A DNA stretch of 15,379 bases, taken from NCBI GenBank assembly GCA_964607915.1, contig CAZSMU010000088.1:1-15379 (forward strand). The letters are read 5' to 3'. Position numbers and translations under genes: made by a program. The notes under the pieces are model-generated. The model was not told the DNA's origin. It made no database searches and saw nothing but the letters and a program-made list of their open reading frames with translations. Position 1 is the first letter of the stretch. The number at the start of each line of letters is the position of its first letter. This stretch comes from JADJPL01 sp964607915. GTDB taxonomy: Bacteria; Bacteroidota; Bacteroidia; Chitinophagales; Saprospiraceae. This document shows, one piece after another, positions 1-7,552 of this stretch.

Positions 1-4
1 GTTG

Positions 5-51
5 GGAGGGTATGGACGAAGCACAGAGATGGCAGAAAAAGTCTACCCTCC
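5..51. repeat. 8-bp inverted repeat downstream of mobA
   Basis: GGAGGGTA at 5-12 is matched perfectly by TACCCTCC at 44-51, with 31 bases between them. It lies just beyond the mobA stop codon (60-62), where a transcript end or mRNA-stabilising hairpin would sit. There is no obvious U-tract in the minus-strand direction, so a classical intrinsic terminator is not supported. The left edge of the window cuts off further context. Confidence 0.3.
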
Positions 52-59
52 GGGTTCCC

Positions 60-1223
60 TCACCCTATGCGTTTCTTTACCTGAACCATTTCATCAGGGC
101 TGTTCACATTGGTCAACGCTGACGTATCTTTTGCGTGTATCAGATGTATAGAGCTGTTGATTAGTGTTTTTCTGGGACACGAAATACCCTGGGCCAAAAA
201 CTGCAGCAACAGCGGATAGCTGCGAGGTTCCCATATAGCGATGAGGGGCTCCGGAAATGGGTTCTCCGGACTTTGGAAAGCAGTGGCCACCCGTCCGCTG
301 TGCCGATTCTGTACGAGTTGCGCGAGCACATCTGTATGTAGAAGGGGCAAATCACAGGCGATGACCAACCAGGCGGCGTTGGGGTTTTCCCGGAAGGCAG
401 AGAGGATGGCCCCCAGCGGACCGAGGCCCAGGAAGGTATCCGGCAGCAGAGGGAAAGCACTGCTGAGCTCCCCGAGCTGGTCGGGGCGAACGGAAAGAAA
501 GACGCGTTCGCAAAATGGGGAGAGCAAATGCGCGGCGTATTCGCGTTGCGGCATTCCGTGATAGGCTATAGCTCCTTTGTCCTGCCCCATGCGGAGGCTT
601 TTACCGCCGGCGAGTACCAGCCCCATCAGGGGCGCCTGCAAAGATTCCAGTTGTTTTTGCAGGAAAAGCGCGATTCCCGGGATATCGTCGAGCGGTAAAA
701 TGGGAGGAAGTACCTGCTGCTGTGCTTTGAGATGCTCCAGTAGAAAAGGATAGGGGACTTCTTGCCCCTCTGCGAGCAAGATGAGGTCCACGTGGGAGAG
801 CTGGCCCAGGCGTTTCTGCAGAGATGCCTCCTTGCGGGGGTCTATGAGCACAATTTGGCGTTTGCCTTCAAAATGGTTGCCGTTGAGCAGGGCAGCATCG
901 GCATCGTAGAACGCGCTGCGCTGCTGAAAAACGGAGGGCCTGCCCATACGGTCTATACGGGCAAACTCGATTTTGTCGGTGTATTGCAGAGAGGCACCTG
1001 CGCCGAGCATGGAAGACGAGGTTTCAGAGCCGGGTTGATCCGCCTCGCGATGGTCGGCATCTACATAGGCGATTTGCCGATCGGGGCCAAGGGACTGGAT
1101 GATCGCCCTGGCCAGGCTTTGGATGACGCCGCAGGGCGCCCCCAGCACAGCCCATTCCCGACGGTGGAAACTCCCGTAGTCGGCTTTGACGAGGTCGGTG
1201 TGTTTCTGGTGCGCTTTATCCAT
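60..1223 (-). CDS. mobA: Molybdenum cofactor guanylyltransferase (MobA) fused to a degenerate MobB-like N-terminal domain
   Basis: The C-terminal half (about residues 198-387) is a MobA-type nucleotidyltransferase, which transfers GMP from GTP to molybdopterin in the cytosol. Visible motifs are the LAGG..RMG.DKG loop at 204-217, GLGPLGAI at 266-273, the metal-binding CDLP at 290-293, the PEPL segment near 324, and an N-terminal-end style TNVNSPDE at 371-378. The first 195 residues follow a MobB layout: a P-loop position at 27-34, DADH at 55-58, GSE.S..LGAGAS at 65-78, and D..LLNGNHF at 109-118. However, the P-loop reads GAPCGVIQS, without the GKT of a working Walker A. MobA alone is about 190-200 residues, so this is a true fusion. 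The ATG has a good Shine-Dalgarno 7 bases upstream. The gene follows moaC by 4 bases. The MobA call is firm; the MobB relationship is inferred from motif order. Confidence 0.88.
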   Translation of the reverse strand: MDKAHQKHTDLVKADYGSFHRREWAVLGAPCGVIQSLARAIIQSLGPDRQIAYVDADHREADQPGSETSSSMLGAGASLQYTDKIEFARIDRMGRPSVFQQRSAFYDADAALLNGNHFEGKRQIVLIDPRKEASLQKRLGQLSHVDLILLAEGQEVPYPFLLEHLKAQQQVLPPILPLDDIPGIALFLQKQLESLQAPLMGLVLAGGKSLRMGQDKGAIAYHGMPQREYAAHLLSPFCERVFLSVRPDQLGELSSAFPLLPDTFLGLGPLGAILSAFRENPNAAWLVIACDLPLLHTDVLAQLVQNRHSGRVATAFQSPENPFPEPLIAIWEPRSYPLLLQFLAQGISCPRKTLINSSIHLIHAKDTSALTNVNSPDEMVQVKKRIG

Positions 1224-1227
1224 GGCT

Positions 1228-1716
1228 TTACTCCTTATCCGCTCGTTTGAAATCCCTTTTTCCTCCCGTTTTTTCTATGAGTTTTATTTCCCGGATCACA
1301 ATGTCATGGGAAAAGGCCTTGGCCATGTCGTAGATGGTCAGGGCGGCTACCGAGGCACCGGTGAGCGCTTCCATTTCTACCCCTGTTTTTCCGCTGAGGG
1401 AAGCGGTACACTCAACGACTACTTCGCGAAGGTCATTGACGCGGATGTCCACCTGGCAGTGGTCGAGGCCAAGAGGGTGACACAAAGGAATCAGTTCCCC
1501 CGTTTTTTTGGCAGCCATGATACCGGCGAGGATAGCCGTCTGGAATACAGGGCCTTTTTTAGTATGGATTTCGTCTTTTTCCAAAAGCTCCAGGATAGCT
1601 TCGTTGAGCAAGACGATGGCGCGGGCGCGGGCGCTGCGGCGCGTTTCCGCTTTGGCACCTACATCCACCATAGCCGGGTTGCCGGAAGCATCTATGTGGG
1701 TGAAATGATCGGACAT
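1228..1716 (-). CDS. moaC: Cyclic pyranopterin monophosphate synthase MoaC
   Basis: MoaC converts 3',8-cyclo-7,8-dihydro-GTP, made by MoaA, into cyclic pyranopterin monophosphate, the first stable intermediate of molybdenum cofactor synthesis. The protein aligns by eye along its length with E. coli MoaC: MVDVGAKAETRRSARA, AGI.AAK.T..LIPLCHPL, and TGVEMEALT.ASVAALTIYDM.KA. The two lysines equivalent to the catalytic pair (K51 and K131 in E. coli) are present, in KKGPVF and in DMAKAF. The open frame extends to a TTG at 1749, but I chose the ATG at 1716. It gives MSDHFTHID, matching the family start, and a 162-residue protein, close to the 161 of E. coli. The gene lies 40 bases after ileS and 4 bases before mobA, so co-transcription with mobA is likely. 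No promoter was recognised directly upstream. Confidence 0.97.
   Translation of the reverse strand: MSDHFTHIDASGNPAMVDVGAKAETRRSARARAIVLLNEAILELLEKDEIHTKKGPVFQTAILAGIMAAKKTGELIPLCHPLGLDHCQVDIRVNDLREVVVECTASLSGKTGVEMEALTGASVAALTIYDMAKAFSHDIVIREIKLIEKTGGKRDFKRADKE
1231..1236 (-). promoter_or_regulatory. Shine-Dalgarno site of mobA inside the end of moaC
   Basis: On the minus strand AAGGAG lies 7 bases before the mobA ATG, within the last codons of moaC. It is the clearest Shine-Dalgarno sequence seen in the window, where most genes have A-rich leaders instead. It supports the mobA start and translational coupling to moaC. Confidence 0.6.
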
Positions 1717-1756
1717 AGCGTTTGTTTTTTCGGTTTTGACCCTCTCCAAAAGTTTG

Positions 1757-4700
1757 TCAGACCGGGGTTACCTCAACCCATACCTGGATATCGTCCGGCA
1801 GATCGAGCAGATCGCCCTTTTGGAGATTTTCCTGCAGGACGAGCAAATCGGCCAGCGTTTCCTGGCAGATATAATCCCCAAACTGCTGTACCGCGGAGGC
1901 CACAGCCGGATGTGGCTGCAGGGCGACCCGGATGCGGTCTGTAACGTTGAAATCCCGATTTTTGCGGATGTTTTGGATGCGGTTGACCAATTCGCGGGCC
2001 ATGCCCTCCGCCTCTAGTTCCGGGTTGAGGGTGATATCCAGGGCCACGGTAATGCCATTATCCGTAGCCACTTGCCAGCCCGGGATATCCTCGGTGAGGA
2101 TTTCGTAATCTTCGAGCGTTGTTTCGCAAGGTACGCCCTCTATCTCCAAGGTAAAATGACCGGTTTTTTCGAGTTGGCGGATTTCATCCTGGCCCCAGGC
2201 GGCGATGAGGTCAGCGGCAGCTTTCATCTGTTTGCCGAGGCGCTTGCCCAATGTTTTGAAGTTCGGTTTTGCCCGCTTGTGGATCAGGCCGGAAGCATCC
2301 GTCACGTAATCCATCTCCTTGACGTTTACCTCGGCCAGGATGAGGTCTTTGACCTGATCCACCTGGACGGTGAAGGCATCGTCCAGTACGGGCAGCAGGA
2401 TTTTTTGAAGCGGCTGCCGCACGCGGATTTTCTCTTTTTTGCGCAGGCTCAGCGCAAGGGAAGCGATGCGCTGGGCGTAATCCATACGCTGTTCCAGGGC
2501 CTTGTCTTCCCGCTGTGGGTCGTAGGCCGGCACCAAGGCCAGGTGTACGGAGGTGTGCGATTCTTTCCCCGTGGTATCGTTGAGATTGCGGTAAAGCCAG
2601 TCGGCAAAGAAAGGCGATACAGGAGCCATGAGCTTGGCAAGGGTCGTCAAACACTCGTAGAGAGTCTGGTAGGCTGCAATCTTATCCGTGCCGTACTCTC
2701 CTTTCCAGAAGCGGCGACGGCAAAGGCGCACATACCAGTTACTGAGTTGTTCATCCACGAAGTACATGATTTTCCGGGTGGCCTCCGTGGGTTCGTACTC
2801 CGCGTAGCTGGCATCTACTTCGGCACTCAGGGAATTGAGCGCAGATAAAATCCAGCGGTCAATTTCCGGGCGTTCTGCTACGGGAATTTCCCCTTCGGCA
2901 AACGCAAAACCGTCAATATTGGCATAGAGAGCGAAGAAGGAATACGTATTGAAAAGCGTGCCAAAAAAACGCCGGGTGACCTCTTCAATACCCGAGGCAT
3001 CAAACTTGAGGTTGTCCCAGGGCTGGGCGTTGGAAATCATGTACCAGCGGGTGGCATCGGCGCCGTACTGTGCGATGGTGTCAAAGGGGTCAACGGCATT
3101 TCCGAGGCGCTTAGACATTTTGACCCCGTTTTTGTCGAGCACGAGGCCGTTGGAGACCACGTTTTTATAAGAGACGCTGTCAAATACCATAGCGGCAATA
3201 GCGTGTAGGGTATAAAACCAGCCCCGGGTTTGGTCCACGCCTTCCGCGATGAAATCAGCAGGGAAATTTTGCTTGAATTTCTCCTGGTTTTCAAAGGGAT
3301 AGTGCCATTGAGCATACGGCATGGCACCGGAATCGAACCATACGTCAATCAAGTCGCTTTCGCGATGCATTGGTTCGCCATTTTCAGCTGCCAGGACGAT
3401 ATCGTCTATGAAAGGCCGGTGCAGATCCTGGGGAACCGACTGTTGCAGCCCGAGCCGGTCATTTGCTTTTTCAATTTCTGCCGAGAGTTGTTCTATAGAG
3501 CCGATGCAAATTTCCTGTTTTCCATCTTTGCTGCGCCAGATGGGCAGAGGTACGCCCCAGAAGCGGGAACGCGACAAGTTCCAGTCCTGCAGGTTTTCGA
3601 GCCATTTCCCGAACCGGCCTTCACCCGTCGAGGCCGGTTTCCAGTTGATGGTTTGATTGAGGGCAAACATGCGCTCTTTGACAGCAGAGGCGCGGATGAA
3701 CCAACTGTCGAGGGGGTAGTAGAGCACCGGTTTTTCCGTGCGCCAGCAGTGCGGATAGGGGTGGAGGTATTTTTCCGACAGGAAGAGCTTGTTTTCTTCC
3801 TTTAGCTTGATGACGATATCCACATCCACCGAGCGCTCTTCCTGCTGACCGTAGTCTTTAACATAGCGGCCCGCGAAATCGGTGACTTCTTTGACAAAGC
3901 GACCCTGCCGATCGACCAGAGGGGCAGGGTTTCCCTGCTCGTCTTTGACCAAAAGCGGCACGATACCGTACTGGCGGGCTACTTTAAAGTCATCGGATCC
4001 AAACGTAGGAGCGATATGGACGATGCCGGTGCCGTCTTCCGTAGAGACGAAATCGCCCAACAACACCCGGAACGCAGGGCCGTCGGGTTGGACGTAGGGC
4101 ATGAGTTGTTCATATTCCATGCCTTCCAGGTCAGCCCCTTTGATTTCCTCTTCGATTTCGATATAGGGGATAGGCTTATTGCCTGGTTTTACAGCGTCTG
4201 CTTCCAGTTCCGGATTGCATTCGCTGAAGTAGGTGGAAAAGCGGTCTTTCGCGAGGATTACGGCAATAGGCTCCTGGGTGTAGCGGTTAAACGTGCGGAC
4301 CTTGACGTAGGTGATTTGCCGTCCTACCGCTAATGCCGTGTTGGAGGGCAGCGTCCAGGGCGTGGTAGTCCATGCCAGAAAGAAGGTGTTTGCACTACCT
4401 TTCAGGCGAAACTGGGCGACCGCGGTCGTATCGGTGATATCGCGGTATGCCCCGGGCTGGTTTAGTTCGTGTGAACTTAGGCCCGTACCCGCAGCAGGGG
4501 AGAAGGGCTGGATAGTATAGCCTTTGTACAGCAGCCCTTTATCGTAGAGTTGGCGCAGTAGCCACCAGCAGGTCTCGATGTAGTCGTTGGTATAGGTGAT
4601 GTAGGGGTTTTCGAGATCCACCCAATAGCCCATTTTGCGCGTAATATCGTCCCATCGGTCTTTGTAGCGCATGACGGTTTCCCGGCAGTGGCGGTTGTAG

Positions 4701-5041
4701 TCTGCCACAGAGATTTTTTTGCCGATATCATCGCGGGTGATCCCCAGTTCTTTCTCCACGCTGAGTTCGATAGGGAGGCCGTGCGTATCCCATCCCCCTT
4801 TCCGTTCGACGCGCTGGCCTTTCATGGTGTGGTAGCGGCAGAAAATGTCCTTGATGGTGCGGGCCATGACGTGGTGAATCCCCGGCATACCGTTGGCAGA
4901 AGGGGGGCCTTCATAGAAAACGTAGCTGTGGGCAGGATCCCGCTCTTCAATACTTTTCTGGAAGATACCCGCGGAGTCCCAGAAGTGGAGAATTTCCCGG
5001 TCTATTTCGGGCAGGTTGAGGCCTTTGAATTCCTTGTACAT
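1757..5041 (-). CDS. ileS: Isoleucyl-tRNA synthetase, IleRS2 type, with a GIHH signature motif
   Basis: This is a class I synthetase that charges tRNA-Ile in the cytosol. Numbered from the chosen ATG at 5041 (1094 residues), GPPSANGMP leads into GIHH at 54-57, where HIGH is expected. The CP1 editing domain has TTPWTLPSN at 226-234 and GTGIVHIAPTFGSDD at about 338-352. DVWFDSG is at 566-572 and KMSKR at 641-645. The C-terminal anticodon-binding region is long, and no C-terminal zinc finger was seen. The length, the MPxxxH arrangement and KMSKR fit the eukaryote-like IleRS2 branch common in Bacteroidota. The reading frame runs upstream to a TTG at 5089, but that TTG overlaps the promoter -7 box, and MYKEFKGLNLPEID is a typical start, so 5041 is preferred. 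moaC follows 40 bases downstream. The identity is secure; resistance is inferred. Confidence 0.98.
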   Translation of the reverse strand: MYKEFKGLNLPEIDREILHFWDSAGIFQKSIEERDPAHSYVFYEGPPSANGMPGIHHVMARTIKDIFCRYHTMKGQRVERKGGWDTHGLPIELSVEKELGITRDDIGKKISVADYNRHCRETVMRYKDRWDDITRKMGYWVDLENPYITYTNDYIETCWWLLRQLYDKGLLYKGYTIQPFSPAAGTGLSSHELNQPGAYRDITDTTAVAQFRLKGSANTFFLAWTTTPWTLPSNTALAVGRQITYVKVRTFNRYTQEPIAVILAKDRFSTYFSECNPELEADAVKPGNKPIPYIEIEEEIKGADLEGMEYEQLMPYVQPDGPAFRVLLGDFVSTEDGTGIVHIAPTFGSDDFKVARQYGIVPLLVKDEQGNPAPLVDRQGRFVKEVTDFAGRYVKDYGQQEERSVDVDIVIKLKEENKLFLSEKYLHPYPHCWRTEKPVLYYPLDSWFIRASAVKERMFALNQTINWKPASTGEGRFGKWLENLQDWNLSRSRFWGVPLPIWRSKDGKQEICIGSIEQLSAEIEKANDRLGLQQSVPQDLHRPFIDDIVLAAENGEPMHRESDLIDVWFDSGAMPYAQWHYPFENQEKFKQNFPADFIAEGVDQTRGWFYTLHAIAAMVFDSVSYKNVVSNGLVLDKNGVKMSKRLGNAVDPFDTIAQYGADATRWYMISNAQPWDNLKFDASGIEEVTRRFFGTLFNTYSFFALYANIDGFAFAEGEIPVAERPEIDRWILSALNSLSAEVDASYAEYEPTEATRKIMYFVDEQLSNWYVRLCRRRFWKGEYGTDKIAAYQTLYECLTTLAKLMAPVSPFFADWLYRNLNDTTGKESHTSVHLALVPAYDPQREDKALEQRMDYAQRIASLALSLRKKEKIRVRQPLQKILLPVLDDAFTVQVDQVKDLILAEVNVKEMDYVTDASGLIHKRAKPNFKTLGKRLGKQMKAAADLIAAWGQDEIRQLEKTGHFTLEIEGVPCETTLEDYEILTEDIPGWQVATDNGITVALDITLNPELEAEGMARELVNRIQNIRKNRDFNVTDRIRVALQPHPAVASAVQQFGDYICQETLADLLVLQENLQKGDLLDLPDDIQVWVEVTPV

Positions 5042-5054
5042 GACGTTTGGGTTG

Positions 5055-5069
5055 GGCGCATGGCGCCAT
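5055..5069. repeat. GC-rich hairpin or palindrome in the ileS leader
   Basis: GGCGC-ATG-GCGCC at 5055-5067 can form a 5-bp stem, and ATGGCGCCAT at 5060-5069 is a 10-bp palindrome. Both lie between the predicted ileS transcription start (about 5080) and its ATG (5041). The leader also carries two minus-strand ATGs, starting at 5069 and 5061, that are out of frame with ileS. A role in translation control is possible but not shown. Confidence 0.3.
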
Positions 5070-5086
5070 ACTTGACAGACTGGCGG

Positions 5087-5116
5087 CAAAAATAGGAAAT
5101 AGACTTGTTTTTCAAG
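5087..5116 (-). promoter_or_regulatory. Bacteroidota-type promoter for ileS
   Basis: On the minus strand CTTG (5116-5113) is followed after 18 bases by TATTTTTG (5094-5087). The second element matches the Bacteroidota -7 consensus TAnnTTTG exactly, and the first matches three of four bases of the -33 TTTG. Transcription would begin near 5080 and give a leader of about 40 bases before the ileS ATG at 5041. This implies that ileS can be transcribed independently of the two genes upstream. Confidence 0.65.
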
Positions 5117-5131
5117 CAGATACCCCTTGGT

Positions 5132-5473
5132 TTATTCAGGCTTGTCATTTTCCCAGCCTTCGTCCAGGGTGGGCGGGCGGTAATGCAGCTTGGTATAGGC
5201 GCGTTTTTTCTGCCGATCCAACACCAGACGGGCAATGGCTTCGTGGGGCGGCACCGGGGAAGTCGGCAATAAGGCAGCCTCTACTTTGCGCTCGTCAATA
5301 TCGAGGCGGTACATGAGGCTCAGGAGGAACTCCATGCGGTTTTCAATCAAAAAAGCGATTTGTTCGGAGAGCATGCGGAGAAGTTCTTCTTCCGTGATGC
5401 CCCCTGCCCTTGGCTCAATGGAAAAATCCTGGGCGAGCAGTTCTGTGGTAACGATGAGTTGTTCCTGTTCCAT
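5132..5473 (-). CDS. Conserved-looking small protein of unknown function
   Basis: The predicted protein is 113 residues and soluble, with no signal peptide or membrane segment. Residues 27-58 look strongly helical (ITEEELLRMLSEQIAFLIEN and onward, ending YRLDIDE). A second helix at 77-91 ends in the basic run RQKKR. The tail is rich in proline and acidic residues. I cannot assign a domain. It begins with ATG at 5473, only 15 bases after the antiporter stop, and ends 90 bases before the ileS start, so it is probably co-transcribed with the antiporter. The tight spacing, balanced composition and lack of overlap argue for a real gene. The ileS promoter lies in the spacer after it. A regulatory or adaptor role is possible, but nothing in the sequence demonstrates one. 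Confidence 0.75.
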   Translation of the reverse strand: MEQEQLIVTTELLAQDFSIEPRAGGITEEELLRMLSEQIAFLIENRMEFLLSLMYRLDIDERKVEAALLPTSPVPPHEAIARLVLDRQKKRAYTKLHYRPPTLDEGWENDKPE

Positions 5474-5488
5474 GGTTGAGCAAATGGG

Positions 5489-7552
5489 TCAGATAAAGAG
5501 TTGGCGCATGTTGTCGTCCGCCATATCTTCCCGGACGCGGGGATGAATGACGACGAAGCTATTGTGCTTGAGGTACTGGTCGAGGTGCTGGCCGATTTGT
5601 TCGAGTACCCGCTCATGGGACAAGTGCCCCTCCCGCGGAGAGACCACTATGACGAGATCGCCGTCGGCAAACCCTGCCGCCAGGTCGCTAAAAGTCTCCC
5701 ACTCCTGAAACCGCACGTGGTCGAAAGCAGCTCCCGTTTTGCGCTTTTGGAGCTGTTTCGAGATACTGTCGAACGTTTCCTGAGTGCTGTAACAAAGCAC
5801 TTTTCGGCCCAGCCCGCCGGATAGTCGGGCTACTTTTTCCACCCACTGGTCAAAACCGTATTCCAATTCGCAAAAAGCAGGGCAAAACAAACGAATCGTA
5901 CGGTGCAGGTGGATAGGTTGGGCGATTCGGCAGACCCAGACCGCCTGGTTGCTGGATTCGATGATGTTTTGGTTGGTCTTGCCAAAAACCATCTGGAAAA
6001 GGTTGGTTTTCTCACTATGCCCAAGGATGATGTCCGTAGCATCCACTTCCGTTGCGATACGGCGGATACCGCTCGCCACGTTTTGGTCAATGGTAGAAAT
6101 GATTTCGATGATATGGCCAGAGGCAGAAGCGTGGACCATCGCCTTGTTGAGCAGTTTTCGGGCCTCCGCCAATTTAGAGCGGGCTTCGGCGTCGTCCATG
6201 ACGACGGAAAGCCCATAGATGGGCGATGGAGACTTGGGCTTTTTGAGCGTCGTAGCCAAATCAATCAGTTTTTCCATCGTTTCCGGGTTGGCGATGGGAG
6301 CCAGGATGCTTTCCTCTTCTTCGTCAGGCACTTGCGGGGCATGGCGCACTTCATCTAACGCTACTCTGCGCCCATAGTGCTCCGTCGCAAAAGAAGCAGC
6401 CAGACAGGTCACCAATATCAGCACAATCGTACCGTTGAGGATGTTTTCATCAATGATATCCAAGCGGAAGCCTACGAGGATAATCGCCAGGGTAGCTGCC
6501 GCATGTGAACTGCTAAGACCGAAAATCAGGTTTCGCTCGGCATGGGAGTACTTGAAAATCAAGCCTGTGGTCCATGCGGCAACCCATTTGCCCACAAGAG
6601 CCACCACCGTGAGAACCGCTGCAACAATAAGTGCTTGTGGCCCCTTGGTCAACACTGCCAAATCTACAATCATCCCCACGCTGATCAGGAAAATGGGAAT
6701 AAATAAGGCATTCCCCATAAATTCAATCCGATTCATCAACGTGGAAGTGTGGGGAATCAGCCTGTTGAGCGCTAACCCGGCCGCAAAGGCCCCGATAATG
6801 GGCTCCAGTCCCGAGAGTTCGGCCATGAACGCGATGAAAAAAACCGTGGACAACACGAAGATATACTGCGCATAAGGCTCCGAACCCGCCGATTTCAAAA
6901 ACCAACGGGAAAATCGAGGTACGAGATAAACAACCACCCCTAAAAATACCGGGCAGGTAATGGCAAGGCGCAACCAGACCTCCTGGTTGGATCCCCCCTT
7001 CGCCGAAGCCGCAATCAGAGGCAACATCAGCAGTACCGCCGTATCGGTTATTATCGTCCCTCCTACCGTAAGCGCAACGCTTTCATGCCGGTTGATGCCC
7101 AGACGGCTGGCAATGGGATAGGCTACCAGCGTATGCGTGGAAAACATACTGGCGGTCAGCAGACTGGTGTAAAAACCGTAGCCCAAGAGGTAATAGCACA
7201 CTGGAAACCCTATTACTAACGGAAGGATAAACGTGAGCGCCCCAAAAACAGCGCTTTTATGCCGGGTTTTGCGAAATTCCTCCAGGTCCAGCTCCAGACC
7301 CGCGATGAACATGATGTAAAGCAAGCCAATCGTCGCAAACAAATCCACCGCCGCGTTCTTGTCAATGATGTGCAGCCCGTGCGGCCCTATGACAAGCCCC
7401 GAAAGAATCAGCCCGATGATGCCGGGCAGACCCAACCTGCGAAGCAACAAAGGCGCTATCAAAATGATGAACAGCAGCAGTGCAAAAATCAGCACCGCGC
7501 TTTTAAAAGGCGTTTGAAACGCTTCCTGTACATGGGTGATTAGTGCGTGCAT
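5489..7552 (-). CDS. CPA2-family cation/proton antiporter with USP-like cytosolic tail
   Basis: This is an inner-membrane monovalent cation/H+ exchanger. Numbered from the ATG at 7552 (687 residues), residues about 18-390 hold 12-13 hydrophobic segments. They include GIIGLILSGLVIGPHGL in an early helix and GGTIITDTAV, whose aspartate (D170) sits where CPA2 proteins bind the ion. The lysine in LVGKWVAAW (K322) matches the conserved lysine of a late helix. ELSGLEPIIGAFAAGLALN is also family-typical. The last 270 or so residues are cytosolic. Their start, ILAPIANPE, and alternating beta/alpha pattern resemble tandem universal stress protein folds, as in plant CHX exchangers; no NAD-binding TrkA-N glycine motif was seen. 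The frame also allows a TTG at 7561, but the ATG three codons later is preferred. Which ion is carried (Na+ or K+) cannot be told. The 113-residue gene follows after 15 bases. Confidence 0.9.
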   Translation of the reverse strand: MHALITHVQEAFQTPFKSAVLIFALLLFIILIAPLLLRRLGLPGIIGLILSGLVIGPHGLHIIDKNAAVDLFATIGLLYIMFIAGLELDLEEFRKTRHKSAVFGALTFILPLVIGFPVCYYLLGYGFYTSLLTASMFSTHTLVAYPIASRLGINRHESVALTVGGTIITDTAVLLMLPLIAASAKGGSNQEVWLRLAITCPVFLGVVVYLVPRFSRWFLKSAGSEPYAQYIFVLSTVFFIAFMAELSGLEPIIGAFAAGLALNRLIPHTSTLMNRIEFMGNALFIPIFLISVGMIVDLAVLTKGPQALIVAAVLTVVALVGKWVAAWTTGLIFKYSHAERNLIFGLSSSHAAATLAIILVGFRLDIIDENILNGTIVLILVTCLAASFATEHYGRRVALDEVRHAPQVPDEEEESILAPIANPETMEKLIDLATTLKKPKSPSPIYGLSVVMDDAEARSKLAEARKLLNKAMVHASASGHIIEIISTIDQNVASGIRRIATEVDATDIILGHSEKTNLFQMVFGKTNQNIIESSNQAVWVCRIAQPIHLHRTIRLFCPAFCELEYGFDQWVEKVARLSGGLGRKVLCYSTQETFDSISKQLQKRKTGAAFDHVRFQEWETFSDLAAGFADGDLVIVVSPREGHLSHERVLEQIGQHLDQYLKHNSFVVIHPRVREDMADDNMRQLFI

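Noticed and set aside
1..59. Possible small structured RNA or Moco riboswitch at the left edge
   Set aside because: There is only one 8-bp stem and no recognisable Moco-motif core. It lies downstream of mobA, not upstream of a Moco gene on the same strand.
1186..1944. 252-codon plus-strand frame opposite moaC
   Set aside because: It is antisense to moaC and the end of ileS, both certain genes, and has no domain or signal of its own.
2072..2848. 258-codon plus-strand frame opposite ileS
   Set aside because: It mirrors the ileS frame, and nothing in its translation resembles a protein family.
5042..5089. Longer ileS start at the TTG at 5089, adding 16 residues
   Set aside because: The TTG falls in the -7 box of the ileS promoter, and the extra residues do not resemble the IleRS N-terminus. 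The ATG at 5041 is far better.
5104..5116. CTTG-TTTTT-CAAG hairpin as terminator of the 113-residue gene
   Set aside because: A 4-bp stem is too weak, and the same bases form the -33 region of the ileS promoter, which explains them better.
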